DNA of 64,000 bases, taken from contig NZ_CANLOB010000010.1 of assembly GCF_947492815.1 (NCBI RefSeq), forward strand, positions 1-64,000, given 5' to 3'. Of the stretch, positions 29,821 to 37,789 are shown one piece after another (the stretch's first letter is position 1; each line of letters opens with the position of its first letter). This DNA comes from an uncultured Dokdonia sp. Its GTDB lineage: Bacteria; Bacteroidota; Bacteroidia; Flavobacteriales; Flavobacteriaceae. The position numbers and the translations under genes are program-made. The notes beneath the pieces were generated by a model that worked only from the letters and a program-made list of their open reading frames with translations, searched no databases and had not been told where the DNA came from.

Positions 29821-29960
29821 ATGGTTACTCTTTAAAACAGATTAGACTTGTAGAAGCGTTTAACCCTCTAAATAATCAAGATAGACAGCCTAATTTTAAT
29901 CTAAAAAACAATTCCTTATGTTATTATATAAGCAATAAAGTAACTACCTTTATTTTTTCA

Positions 29961-31190
29961 ATGAAACTCATTACCAACATACACCAATTACTTGTTACTG
30001 GTGAATATAATGCTCCAGTACGTGGGAAAGCCATGTCCCAAATGCCACATATCGATAATGCGTATCTTCTTATTAAAGAAGACCGTATTCATGACTATGG
30101 GTCTATGCAAGATATCCCTACAATTCCTGATGCAGAAATTATTGATGCCGCTGGTAAAATTGTATTACCAATGTGGTGTGATTCACACACGCATCTTGTA
30201 TACGCCACGGGTCGAGAAGATGAATTTGTAGATCGTATCAATGGATTGTCTTATGAAGAGATCGCAAATCGTGGAGGCGGTATTTTAAATTCCGTTGCAC
30301 GTTTACGCTCAATGAGTGAAGATGCCTTATTTGAAGATGCTTGCAAACGCTTAGAACATCTTATTTCATTGGGAACAGGTGCCATCGAAATTAAAAGTGG
30401 TTACGGACTTTCTGTTGAAGCAGAAAAGAAAATGCTTTCTGTAATTGCGCGTCTTAAAGCTCATTTTGATATTCCTATGAAGGCTACTTTATTAGGTGCT
30501 CATGCTATTCCATCTGAATATAAAGATGATCGAGACGCATATATAGAACTGATTATAAAAGAAATGATTCCCGCTTTCGCGAAAGACAACTTATGTGACT
30601 TTATAGATGTATTTTGTGAGTCGGGTTATTTTACTGTTTCAGAAATGGAAGCCATTCTTGAAGCTGGTAAAGTACATGGTTTACGGCCTAAAGTTCACGT
30701 AAACCAGTTTAATGCCATTGGAGGTATTGCCGCTGCCGTAAAGTATGATGCACTCTCAGTAGATCACTTAGAAGAATTAGTAGCAGAAGATATTGAAGCT
30801 CTTAAAGGCAGTAATACCATTTCTGTAGCATTACCTGGATGCTCCTTCTTTTTGAGTATTCCTTATACGCCTGCACGACAACTTATAGATGCAGGACTTC
30901 CCCTAGCTATTGCGACAGATTACAATCCTGGATCTGCTCCTAGCGGTAATATGAATTTTATCGTGGCTCAAGCCTGTATACAACTAGGCATGACGCCAGA
31001 AGAAGCCATAATAGCAGCCACCATTAATGGTGCATTTGCAATGGATGTTGCTTCAGAGACAGGAAGTATTACCAAAGGGAAAAAAGCAAATCTCATCATT
31101 ACAACACCTCAGAAATCATATAATACCATTCCATATAGGTTTGGACACCATCAAATAGAACAACTCATCTTAAACGGAAAAAGATTATGA
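29961..31190 (+). CDS. hutI: Imidazolonepropionase
   Basis: The third enzyme of histidine degradation hydrolyses imidazolone propionate to formiminoglutamate. The metal site starts at HTH (H76, H78 in CDSHTHLVYATGRE); KSGYGLS, LGAHAIP, and ATDYNPGSAPS are family motifs. I use ATG 29961 (MKLITNIHQL), giving 409 residues, the normal length; an upstream TTG frame from 29805 runs through the inverted repeat and has no homology-like content. The stop overlaps the next gene by four bases. The palindrome copy at 30573 is read P-A-F-A-K-D. Confidence 0.95.
   Translation: MKLITNIHQLLVTGEYNAPVRGKAMSQMPHIDNAYLLIKEDRIHDYGSMQDIPTIPDAEIIDAAGKIVLPMWCDSHTHLVYATGREDEFVDRINGLSYEEIANRGGGILNSVARLRSMSEDALFEDACKRLEHLISLGTGAIEIKSGYGLSVEAEKKMLSVIARLKAHFDIPMKATLLGAHAIPSEYKDDRDAYIELIIKEMIPAFAKDNLCDFIDVFCESGYFTVSEMEAILEAGKVHGLRPKVHVNQFNAIGGIAAAVKYDALSVDHLEELVAEDIEALKGSNTISVALPGCSFFLSIPYTPARQLIDAGLPLAIATDYNPGSAPSGNMNFIVAQACIQLGMTPEEAIIAATINGAFAMDVASETGSITKGKKANLIITTPQKSYNTIPYRFGHHQIEQLILNGKRL
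30573..30585. repeat. Dispersed palindrome inside hutI
   Basis: GCTTTCGCGAAAG, one base short of the full core, read P-A-F-A-K-D in HutI. Confidence 0.75.
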
Positions 31191-31756
31191 GTTTACCCAA
31201 CTTTAATTTAACAGGAGGAAAACCCGTATCTGATCAATTTTTAATTAAAAAGATCAAGACATTTCACGATGCTGTACGCTATATCCATAATTTACCCTAT
31301 GGACGTAATAAAAACCCTCGCAATATTGCGAGTATTATACGAGAAGGTGTAGGTACTTGTTCTACAAAAAATGCATGTTTAAAAACACTTGCTGAAGAAA
31401 ACGAGATTCACAGCATAAGTCTTAACCTCTGTATTTTCTCTATGACAGAACAAAATACACCTGGTGTAGGAGAGGTACTCAATGCTTATGCTCTTCCTTA
31501 TATTCTAGAAGCACATACCTTCTTGAGTTATGATCAAGAACGATATGATTTTACATTTCCTGGTAATTCTAAAAAATTATGGGAGCCAGATATTCTTATA
31601 GAGACTACTATTGATCCTGACCAAATTATTGATTACAAAATTTCTTATCATAAATCTATTCTTAAAGATTGGATACAACGAGATAATATCCCCTACACAC
31701 TTGATAAAATGTGGAACATTCGGGAAGCTTGTATTCAGGCTTTAGCAAAAAAATAA
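31187..31756 (+). CDS. Transglutaminase-like hypothetical protein in the hut operon
   Basis: A 189-residue soluble protein with a possible thiol-hydrolase arrangement: Cys58 in EGVGTCSTKNA (the GxCxxK-x-A pattern of transglutaminase-like folds), followed by histidine in EAHTFLSYD. It starts four bases inside the end of hutI and is followed five bases later by hutG, so it is made together with histidine-degradation enzymes. I know no function for this family; a peptidase, amidase or substrate-handling role is inference. Confidence 0.65.
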   Translation: MSLPNFNLTGGKPVSDQFLIKKIKTFHDAVRYIHNLPYGRNKNPRNIASIIREGVGTCSTKNACLKTLAEENEIHSISLNLCIFSMTEQNTPGVGEVLNAYALPYILEAHTFLSYDQERYDFTFPGNSKKLWEPDILIETTIDPDQIIDYKISYHKSILKDWIQRDNIPYTLDKMWNIREACIQALAKK

Positions 31757-31761
31757 ATCCG

Positions 31762-32766
31762 ATGATTCAGCTTCATATCCAATCGCAAGAAACGTTAGAA
31801 GAAATCATTTCAAAAAGAGATGGTGAAACAAAAATTGGAGAAAAATTACAGTATTGTCATAGTTTAGAAGCCATTGAGAAATGTACAGCCAAGTATATCA
31901 TTTTTGGAATTGCTGAAGATTATGGGGTGCGTGCAAATTATGGAAAACGAGGCACTGCAAATGCTTGGGATGCATTCCTAAAGTCTTTTGTTAATATCCA
32001 AGAAAATGACTACAATAAAGGCACAGACATCTTACTGCTAGGCTATATCTCTGTCACTCCAGATGACATCCAGTATACGACACCCAAACCTATTTTGGGA
32101 GATGTGGTAAAACGTATTGATAAAAAGGTAGCATATATTGTTCAGACTATTGTAGCTACAGGTAAAATTCCTATTATTATTGGAGGTGGACATAACAATG
32201 CATATGGAAATATTTCAGGAGCAAGTCAGGCTTTAGGACATGCTATTAATGTGATGAATATAGATGCTCATACAGACCTACGTACTACAGATTACAGACA
32301 TAGTGGCAATGGGTTCTCATATGCCCTCTCTATAAATGCATCTAAAGAAACAACATTAGATAAATACACCGTTTTTGGATTACATAAAAATTATACTCCT
32401 CAATATATTTTTGATCTTTTCAAAAAGCATAAAGACAGATTGCAATATCACTTTCTAGAAGATACTTGGACAACAGACACTTCTATTGCCCAGCAATATG
32501 CTACAGCATTACAATTTGTTTCTCAAGAAGCTTTTGGTTTAGAGTTAGATTGTGATGCTATTACTAATTTTCCTAGTAGTGCTCGTACTCCTAGCGGTTT
32601 GTATTTAAATGATGTTAGACAGTTTGTGATGCATACAGCTTCTCAAAAAAAATGTTGTTATTTTCATATTTGCGAGGCATCACCAGGAAGAAAAAAAGCA
32701 GGACAAGTAGGAAAGGCTATTAGTTATTTTGTTTCCGATTTTATACGCACCCATCATGCAAATTAG
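31762..32766 (+). CDS. hutG: Formimidoylglutamase-type arginase-family hydrolase
   Basis: An arginase/agmatinase-fold enzyme, expected to convert formiminoglutamate to glutamate and formamide as the last step of histidine degradation. Binuclear manganese ligands are H144 (GGGHNNAYGN), D168, H170 and D172 (NIDAHTDLR), and the ELDCDAI aspartates. I use ATG 31762 (334 residues); an in-frame start at 31711 would overlap the previous gene. It follows hutI and one intercalated gene in the same operon, which supports the HutG assignment over other ureohydrolases. It overlaps the GNAT gene by 11 bases. Confidence 0.88.
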   Translation: MIQLHIQSQETLEEIISKRDGETKIGEKLQYCHSLEAIEKCTAKYIIFGIAEDYGVRANYGKRGTANAWDAFLKSFVNIQENDYNKGTDILLLGYISVTPDDIQYTTPKPILGDVVKRIDKKVAYIVQTIVATGKIPIIIGGGHNNAYGNISGASQALGHAINVMNIDAHTDLRTTDYRHSGNGFSYALSINASKETTLDKYTVFGLHKNYTPQYIFDLFKKHKDRLQYHFLEDTWTTDTSIAQQYATALQFVSQEAFGLELDCDAITNFPSSARTPSGLYLNDVRQFVMHTASQKKCCYFHICEASPGRKKAGQVGKAISYFVSDFIRTHHAN

Positions 32767-33223
32767 TACATACAAGCCTACATATGCTTCCGATTTTAAA
32801 ACACTTAATATCGAGTGGCTAGAAACCTTCTTTTATGTAGAATCATATGATAATGAGGTATTAAGTAACCCTGAAAAATATATTGTTTCTAAAGGAGGGC
32901 ATATCTTTTTTGCACTTATCGATGATACAGTAGTAGGAACTGTTGCCTTAATGCCTATGCAAGAACCTAATGTATATGAACTCACAAAAATGGCAGTAGA
33001 TACGTCCATACGAGGGAAAGGAATTGGGCAAAAACTGATGGCGCATTGTATTGCTTTCGCGAAAGCGGAAAACACACCAAAACTTGTTTTATACTCCAAT
33101 ACTATTCTTGAAAACGCCATCTACATATATAAAAAATGGGGATTTGTAGAAATACCACTAGAAACAACATCAAATTACGACAGAGCTAATATAAAAATGG
33201 AATTAATCTTACATAAACATTAG
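32756..33223 (+). CDS. GNAT-family N-acetyltransferase
   Basis: The acetyl-CoA binding core is visible: LTKMAVDTSIRGKGIGQKLMAHCI (motif A with the R/G-x-x-G-x-G loop), then LYSNTILENAIYIYKKWGFVE. The 155-residue length fits. Start ATG 32756 lies inside the end of hutG. Its place in the hut operon suggests a small-molecule substrate related to amino-acid catabolism, but that is inference. The palindrome at 33053 is read I-A-F-A-K-A-E at the end of the helix following the acetyl-CoA loop, where such sequences are natural. Confidence 0.85.
   Translation: MQISTYKPTYASDFKTLNIEWLETFFYVESYDNEVLSNPEKYIVSKGGHIFFALIDDTVVGTVALMPMQEPNVYELTKMAVDTSIRGKGIGQKLMAHCIAFAKAENTPKLVLYSNTILENAIYIYKKWGFVEIPLETTSNYDRANIKMELILHKH
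33053..33066. repeat. Dispersed palindrome inside the GNAT gene
   Basis: Perfect GCTTTCGCGAAAGC, read A-F-A-K-A in a helix of the acetyltransferase where related proteins also have A-x-x-x-A-type residues. Confidence 0.8.
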
Positions 33224-33226
33224 GCT

Positions 33227-34018
33227 ATGAAACATCTTGCTATTTTACTACTCATCTGTATTACTTTTATAAGTTGTAAAGAAAAACATATAGAAACTGC
33301 CACAACAACATCAGCTGTAAAAGAAGTTTCAACAGAAGTAATCACCAAAGAACTTCCTTTTAAAGTACACTCTATAAGCCATGCAACTATGGTTTTACAA
33401 TGGGGAGAGACTACGATATATATTGACCCTGTAGGTGGTGCTGAGGTATTTGCAAATTATCCGCAACCAGATTTAATCTTAGTGACAGATATACACGGAG
33501 ATCATTTAAATGTTGCAACCATCGAAGGACTTGATACTTCTAAGGCAAAAATCATGGTCCCTCAAGCTGTAGCCGATAAAATGCCTGAAGCTTTTGTACC
33601 TCAACTGGATGTTTTAAATAATGGAGATAGTAAAGAGCGTTTTGGTTTTTCTGTAGAGGCAATCCCTATGTATAACTTACGAGAAGAAGCACTAAAATTT
33701 CATACCAAAGGACGTGGGAATGGCTATGTCATTGAAAAAGAGGGAACACGTGTATATATTTCTGGAGATACAGAAGACATTCCTGAAATGCGTGCCCTTA
33801 CAAATATAGATGCTGCTTTTGTATGTATGAATTTACCTTACACCATGACCGAAGTAAGCGCCGCCGATGCTGTAATTGCATTTGCTCCTAAAACCATCTA
33901 CCCATATCACTACAGAGGCACTGGTGGATTAAGTGATGTCGCCAATTTTAAAAACCTTGTTAATAAAGGGAATCCTGCTATCAATGTAATACAATTGGAT
34001 TGGTATGCTAAAAAGTAA
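33227..34018 (+). CDS. MBL-fold metallo-hydrolase lipoprotein (UlaG-like)
   Basis: The lipobox SCKEK has Cys at residue 17. The metallo-beta-lactamase motif TDIHGDHLN (H90, D92, H93) is present, with the usual further metal ligands in ISGDTED and the final His in PYHYRGTGG. The compact size (263) and arrangement resemble UlaG/YcbL-type hydrolases. The protein should be anchored in the periplasm. It begins three bases after the GNAT gene and is followed three bases later by an NTF2-like lipoprotein, all in the hut transcript. Confidence 0.85.
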   Translation: MKHLAILLLICITFISCKEKHIETATTTSAVKEVSTEVITKELPFKVHSISHATMVLQWGETTIYIDPVGGAEVFANYPQPDLILVTDIHGDHLNVATIEGLDTSKAKIMVPQAVADKMPEAFVPQLDVLNNGDSKERFGFSVEAIPMYNLREEALKFHTKGRGNGYVIEKEGTRVYISGDTEDIPEMRALTNIDAAFVCMNLPYTMTEVSAADAVIAFAPKTIYPYHYRGTGGLSDVANFKNLVNKGNPAINVIQLDWYAKK

Positions 34019-34021
34019 GTT

Positions 34022-34465
34022 ATGAAAACAGGTCTCTTTCTTCTGGTATTTACTTTCAGTATGATAGGATGTCAACATACTGACACGGCACAAAATATTG
34101 AAAAATGGGAAGCTGAGATTATAAATGTTGAAAAAGCATTCAATGATATGGTTCAGAAAGAAGGTCTTATCAAAGCCTTTGAATTTTATGCTGCTGAAAA
34201 TGGTGTGATACGACGTGGCAAAAAAGTTATCAAAGGAAAAAAGGCTATTGCAGATTGGTATAAAAAAGATATCCGTCCTAATGAAACACTTACTTGGATA
34301 CCTACATATGTTGAGGTAAGCACTGCAGGCGATATGGCTTTCACCTATGGTGATTATATATTTACATCCCTAGATTCATTAGGTACTAAAAAGGTAAATA
34401 AAGGTATTTTTCATACCGTATGGCGAAGACAAGCTGACGGCACTTGGCGATTTGTTTGGGATTGA
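34022..34465 (+). CDS. NTF2-like (DUF4440/SnoaL-type) lipoprotein
   Basis: A lipobox (MIGC, Cys at residue 17) precedes an NTF2-like domain of about 125 residues; the typical ending WRRQADGTWRFVWD and the VEVSTAGDMAFTYGDY strand are clear. Such domains bind small ligands or act as accessory factors to enzymes. It is the last gene in a run of six with spacings of zero to five bases, all on the same strand. Confidence 0.8.
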   Translation: MKTGLFLLVFTFSMIGCQHTDTAQNIEKWEAEIINVEKAFNDMVQKEGLIKAFEFYAAENGVIRRGKKVIKGKKAIADWYKKDIRPNETLTWIPTYVEVSTAGDMAFTYGDYIFTSLDSLGTKKVNKGIFHTVWRRQADGTWRFVWD

Positions 34466-34527
34466 TCTTTTCAAAAACTAATTATTAAATAGACTGTATA
34501 TTATACTTAAAATATCCCTGCAAAATT

Positions 34528-35031
34528 ATGTGTAAAGAAGACTTTAAAATACATTTTTGTACCTGCTCTAATAAAGAAGTAGTAAACATTGATTTTGCAG
34601 ATGAAGTTAAAAGTCTATTTGAAATAAAAAGAACGGAATCGCAATTAGCTTTTTTTGAAAATGATGGATCATATCATACTACTTATTTTAAATGGAAGTT
34701 AAGTTCATTTAAAGAAAAATCTAATGGTGTCATAGGTGTTATGATATACCCTAAAGATAAACTTGATGAGTATATAACTCTAGAAAATATTTTAAAAGAA
34801 TTAAATACACTTATTTGCTTTGACTTTAAATATATACCTAAAGAAAAGGATTTATTAGAAATAGAAGAAAAATATAACTTTATAGAATTAAAAGAGCATC
34901 CAAGACCATACCTTGATAACTATATGTCTTTCAAATTTGAAAATAATAAATGGGTGTTTGGAAGATATCCTCTTAAGTATATTCATGAACGTGTTGAAAT
35001 TGGAAAAGTAGAAATATTAAAAAACAACTAA
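34528..35031 (+). CDS. Hypothetical protein
   Basis: A soluble 167-residue protein without signal peptide, rich in Lys, Glu and Phe. The N-terminus has two Cys pairs (MCKEDFKIHFCTC) that might bind metal, but I cannot connect it with a named family. Its size and AT-rich coding suggest an accessory gene; an immunity-type role is possible only by analogy. It lies 62 bases after the hut operon. Confidence 0.65.
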   Translation: MCKEDFKIHFCTCSNKEVVNIDFADEVKSLFEIKRTESQLAFFENDGSYHTTYFKWKLSSFKEKSNGVIGVMIYPKDKLDEYITLENILKELNTLICFDFKYIPKEKDLLEIEEKYNFIELKEHPRPYLDNYMSFKFENNKWVFGRYPLKYIHERVEIGKVEILKNN

Positions 35032-35041
35032 CGTTTAGTTA

Positions 35042-35059
35042 TTTCGCGAAAGCGTATAT
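35042..35059. repeat. Right half of the dispersed palindrome
   Basis: TTTCGCGAAAGCGTATAT is the right arm of the 28-bp form; the left arm has been lost or replaced by the end of the upstream gene. Confidence 0.6.
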
Positions 35060-35120
35060 CATTTTCATAAAGAGTATATCCAACAACTACAAGGTCATCT
35101 ATCGTGATTTTATACGGTAT
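35056..35120 (-). pseudogene. Relic of a type IX secretion type B C-terminal domain
   Basis: On the minus strand these bases read YKITIDDLVVVGYTL, nearly the same as YEITIDDRVVVGHISL at the very end of the T9SS protein at 37789-39669. In both places the sequence abuts a copy of the dispersed palindrome (AGCGTATATC). A 59-residue open frame containing it (to 35028) has no other plausible content. I read it as the last piece of a deleted or recombined T9SS gene. Confidence 0.45.
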
Positions 35121-35232
35121 GATGAAGACAAATTGATAGTACATGATGATTTGTTTGAGATGGAATCTTCTAAAGTAGTATCGTTTACGTATCTTACTTT
35201 TATAAAACACTTAATAAGTTAGTCTTCCTAAA

Positions 35233-35767
35233 ATGAAAAAGATAGTGTACTACGTAGCGAGTTCTCTAGATGGTTATATTGCTGGAATCAATGACGATAT
35301 AAGTACATTTATACCTGATGGAAAAGGTGTAGAAAAATATCTCTCCGATTTACAAAGTTTCAAAACTGTAATTATGGGTCTTAGAACATACGAGTTTGGA
35401 TATCAATTTGGTCTTCAACCTGGACAACCTGCATATCCCCATATGCAACATTATATTTTTTTCAAATTCGTTACACATAGACAACACACATGATCTACTA
35501 CATATTGAAAAGCTCAACATTAAACGCATACAAGAGATCAAAGAACATACAACAACAGATGTATACCTATGTGGTGGCGGACAGTTTGCAGGTTGGCTAT
35601 TGGATCATGGGCAAATTGATATCCTAAAGCTAAAAGTAAATCCTATTATTCTTGGAGGTGGAATTCCTCTTTTTGGCAATTCCAACACTAATGCACGTAT
35701 GAATCTAGTAAAAAACATTACATATGACAATGGATTACAAATTACTACGTATGAATTAATAAAATAA
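35233..35767 (+). pseudogene. Dihydrofolate-reductase-like (RibD C-terminal) gene, frameshifted
   Basis: The first frame (MKKIVYYVASSLDGYIAG, then VIMGLRTYEFGYQFG) is the start of a RibD-C/DHFR-type reductase. The rest (VYLCGGGQFAGWLLDHGQID, then NPIILGGGIPLFG) continues in another frame. The two join as HYIF-SNSLHIDNTHDLL if one T is removed from the seven-T run at 35456-35462. Otherwise the protein would be intact, about 178 residues. Either a recent inactivation, a phase-variable tract, or a sequencing error. The function of such small reductases is usually unknown. Confidence 0.8.
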
Positions 35768-35916
35768 AACTATATTTCGGTTAAATTTTAGTGTTCATTA
35801 AAAAACACTAATAGATTCTCTGAAAGTATTTACTTGAAGATGAAAAAATTAGAACACCATTAAGTGAATTAACAATTCAAAATATAAACAGACTACTTAA
35901 AATTCAGAAACAAAAT

Positions 35917-36876
35917 ATGAACATACGCCTTTTAATTCTATTCTTAATTGCATCTATACAAACTCAAGCACAATCCACAAAAAATACAACTGATATCATA
36001 CAAGATATCACTTCAGAAAAAACAGAAAAGCATATTCATATTCCTGGAACTCGTTTATTTATAATACCGCCTAGTGGTTTTGAACTCTCTAATAGTTTTG
36101 TTGGTTTAGAAAAAGAAGAAAGTGGTGCTATTCAAGTATATGATCTCATTGGAGGAGATTTTTATTCAAATGCTAAAACTTTCAACAAAGAAAACTTTGA
36201 AAGTAAAAGGGTTAAGATTTATGAGTATAATGAATTTAAACTCAATGAATATCCAAGCAAATATGCTTTACTACAAGGTGACCCAAATATGAAAGCAATT
36301 AATCTGGTGTTTGGAGACACTACTTTTTCTGCTATGATTATTGCCCTGTACGCACCTTTTGATAGTGCTACAGAAAAAGAACTTAAAGAAGCTATACGTT
36401 CTATTTATTATGACAAAACGCTCAAAATAGATCCTCTAGCAACAGCAAAATTTACCTTAGATGATAACGCTTCCATTTTCAAATATGCAAAATCTGCTTC
36501 AGGCCTCATTCTCTATTCTATTGACGGTATAGATAAACAATCTTACGAAAATGAACCTATGGTTATGATCACCACATTACCAGCAGATCCAAACTTAACA
36601 TTAAAGAATATTTCTGAATTAATGCAGAATGGCCTCAAGAATAATGGGATGGTCATAGATGAATTAAAAAACATATCAACGACCGAACTAAATGGATCTC
36701 CTGCCTATCAAGTAGAAGTATATGGAACTATTAAAGGAGAAAAAAGTATACTGTATCAATTAATTGTTTCTGACAAAGAGAAAGTAGTGAGTTTTCAGGC
36801 TGTATTAAAATCTGAATTTGACAAAAACTTACTAGAAGTAAAAAAGCTTGCTCAAACACTCAAATTAAAACAATAA
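35917..36876 (+). CDS. Exported hypothetical protein
   Basis: A signal peptide ends near TQAQS (residue 19). The mature part has two related halves with an LIPP-like hydrophobic opening (HIPGTRLFIIPPSGFEL) and alternating strands (MVMITTLPADPNLTLKNIS; SPAYQVEVYGTIKGEKSILYQLIV), resembling PsbP/DUF1795-like 'stress response' folds, though I cannot name the family. The likely location is the periplasm. A palindrome lies between it and the next gene. Confidence 0.65.
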   Translation: MNIRLLILFLIASIQTQAQSTKNTTDIIQDITSEKTEKHIHIPGTRLFIIPPSGFELSNSFVGLEKEESGAIQVYDLIGGDFYSNAKTFNKENFESKRVKIYEYNEFKLNEYPSKYALLQGDPNMKAINLVFGDTTFSAMIIALYAPFDSATEKELKEAIRSIYYDKTLKIDPLATAKFTLDDNASIFKYAKSASGLILYSIDGIDKQSYENEPMVMITTLPADPNLTLKNISELMQNGLKNNGMVIDELKNISTTELNGSPAYQVEVYGTIKGEKSILYQLIVSDKEKVVSFQAVLKSEFDKNLLEVKKLAQTLKLKQ

Positions 36877-36910
36877 TTATTAGCTAAGTTTATACTATTT
36901 ATTTGCAATG

Positions 36911-36932
36911 ATACGCTTTCGCGAAAGCGTAT
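36911..36932. repeat. Dispersed palindrome, intergenic
   Basis: A perfect 22-bp palindrome, ATACGCTTTCG with CGAAAGCGTAT, between two same-strand genes; as RNA it is a strong hairpin followed by AAAACAG. Confidence 0.85.
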
Positions 36933-36950
36933 AAAACAGAATCTTAATTA

Positions 36951-37271
36951 ATGAAAAAAATCTTATTCCTACTACTTATCACACTACCAACAATAAATTG
37001 TTCTTCAAAAAAGCAATTCATTACTAATGAAAATACACAAGGTGAACTATCGGCTGAAACAATACCACAACAAGAAAAAGCTAGTAAATCGTTAGCTGAT
37101 AGTAAAGTGCTTTATTTTGTAGATGGAAAAGAATCTAATGCAAAAGCTATAAAAAAAATAAATCCTGACAATATAGAAACAGTTACTGTTATTAAGAATA
37201 AAGATGATATTGGAAAATACACCTCTGAAGAGTATGATGGGGTTATATTAATCGTAACTAAAAAAGGTTAA
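36951..37271 (+). CDS. Small lipoprotein with TonB-plug-like C-terminus
   Basis: The lipobox TINC has Cys at residue 18. The last 55 residues (VLYFVDGKESNAKAIKKINPDNIETVTVIKNK... ending in DGVILIVTKKG) closely resemble the plug-domain ending of SusC/TonB-type receptors, a module also found alone or in M56 peptidases. Length 106. Such small proteins may interact with TonB-like systems or be relics of larger receptors; this is inference. Confidence 0.7.
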   Translation: MKKILFLLLITLPTINCSSKKQFITNENTQGELSAETIPQQEKASKSLADSKVLYFVDGKESNAKAIKKINPDNIETVTVIKNKDDIGKYTSEEYDGVILIVTKKG

Positions 37272-37313
37272 AATTTAATCACTAGTAACAATTAATAAAT
37301 ATCATATACATAT

Positions 37314-37715
37314 ATGATATTTATTAAAATTATGATCATTAATCAATCAATACAAAAGTATATAGGTTTTTGGGTGAATTTTCTTTTTGCAATAGCTAAC
37401 ATATTAGGTAATTTAGTTAGTCCAAATCAAACCCTTAGATTACATTTTTATATTAATCAATCATGGGTTTCGAATGCACTATTTTACACTCCCATCATCT
37501 ATAGTATTTCTTATTTACTACTTTTTTCTTTACAAAAGAGAGAAACTAATCTATTCATTTCAAAAATTCATCTAACAATAATTGCGATTTGTGAAATCTT
37601 ATATCGTTTTATTGAGTTTGATGTAAGAATTCTTCTATTTTTCACTGCAATCTCTATCATCATATTCTTCACAAATATTTATGTATCATTATCTAGTCAA
37701 AATGATAAAGAATAA
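37314..37715 (+). CDS. Hypothetical small integral membrane protein
   Basis: About four membrane segments (WVNFLFAIANILGNLV, FYTPIIYSISYLLLFSL, IHLTIIAICEILY, and ILLFFTAISIIIFFT) fill most of the 133 residues. A second ATG at 37326 is possible. No family is recognised. It ends just before a long-form repeat that separates it from a convergent gene. Confidence 0.6.
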   Translation: MIFIKIMIINQSIQKYIGFWVNFLFAIANILGNLVSPNQTLRLHFYINQSWVSNALFYTPIIYSISYLLLFSLQKRETNLFISKIHLTIIAICEILYRFIEFDVRILLFFTAISIIIFFTNIYVSLSSQNDKE

Positions 37716-37719
37716 TTAT

Positions 37720-37789
37720 TATACGCTTTAACGCTATGCTCTCCCTCTGGTCGTGAATCTCACAAGTTCGATTTCCCGAAAGCGTATAT
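37720..37789. repeat. Long-form repeat, opposite orientation
   Basis: TATACGCTTTAACGCTATG at the left, TCGTGAATCTCACAAGTTCG inside, and CCCGAAAGCGTATATC at the right: the reverse complement of the element at 19949-20016. It sits between two convergent genes and could serve as a two-way terminator. Confidence 0.75.

Noticed and set aside
29805..29960. Upstream extension of hutI from TTG 29805
   Set aside because: It would translate through the large inverted repeat, adds 52 residues not found in imidazolonepropionases, and the ATG at 29961 gives the normal length.
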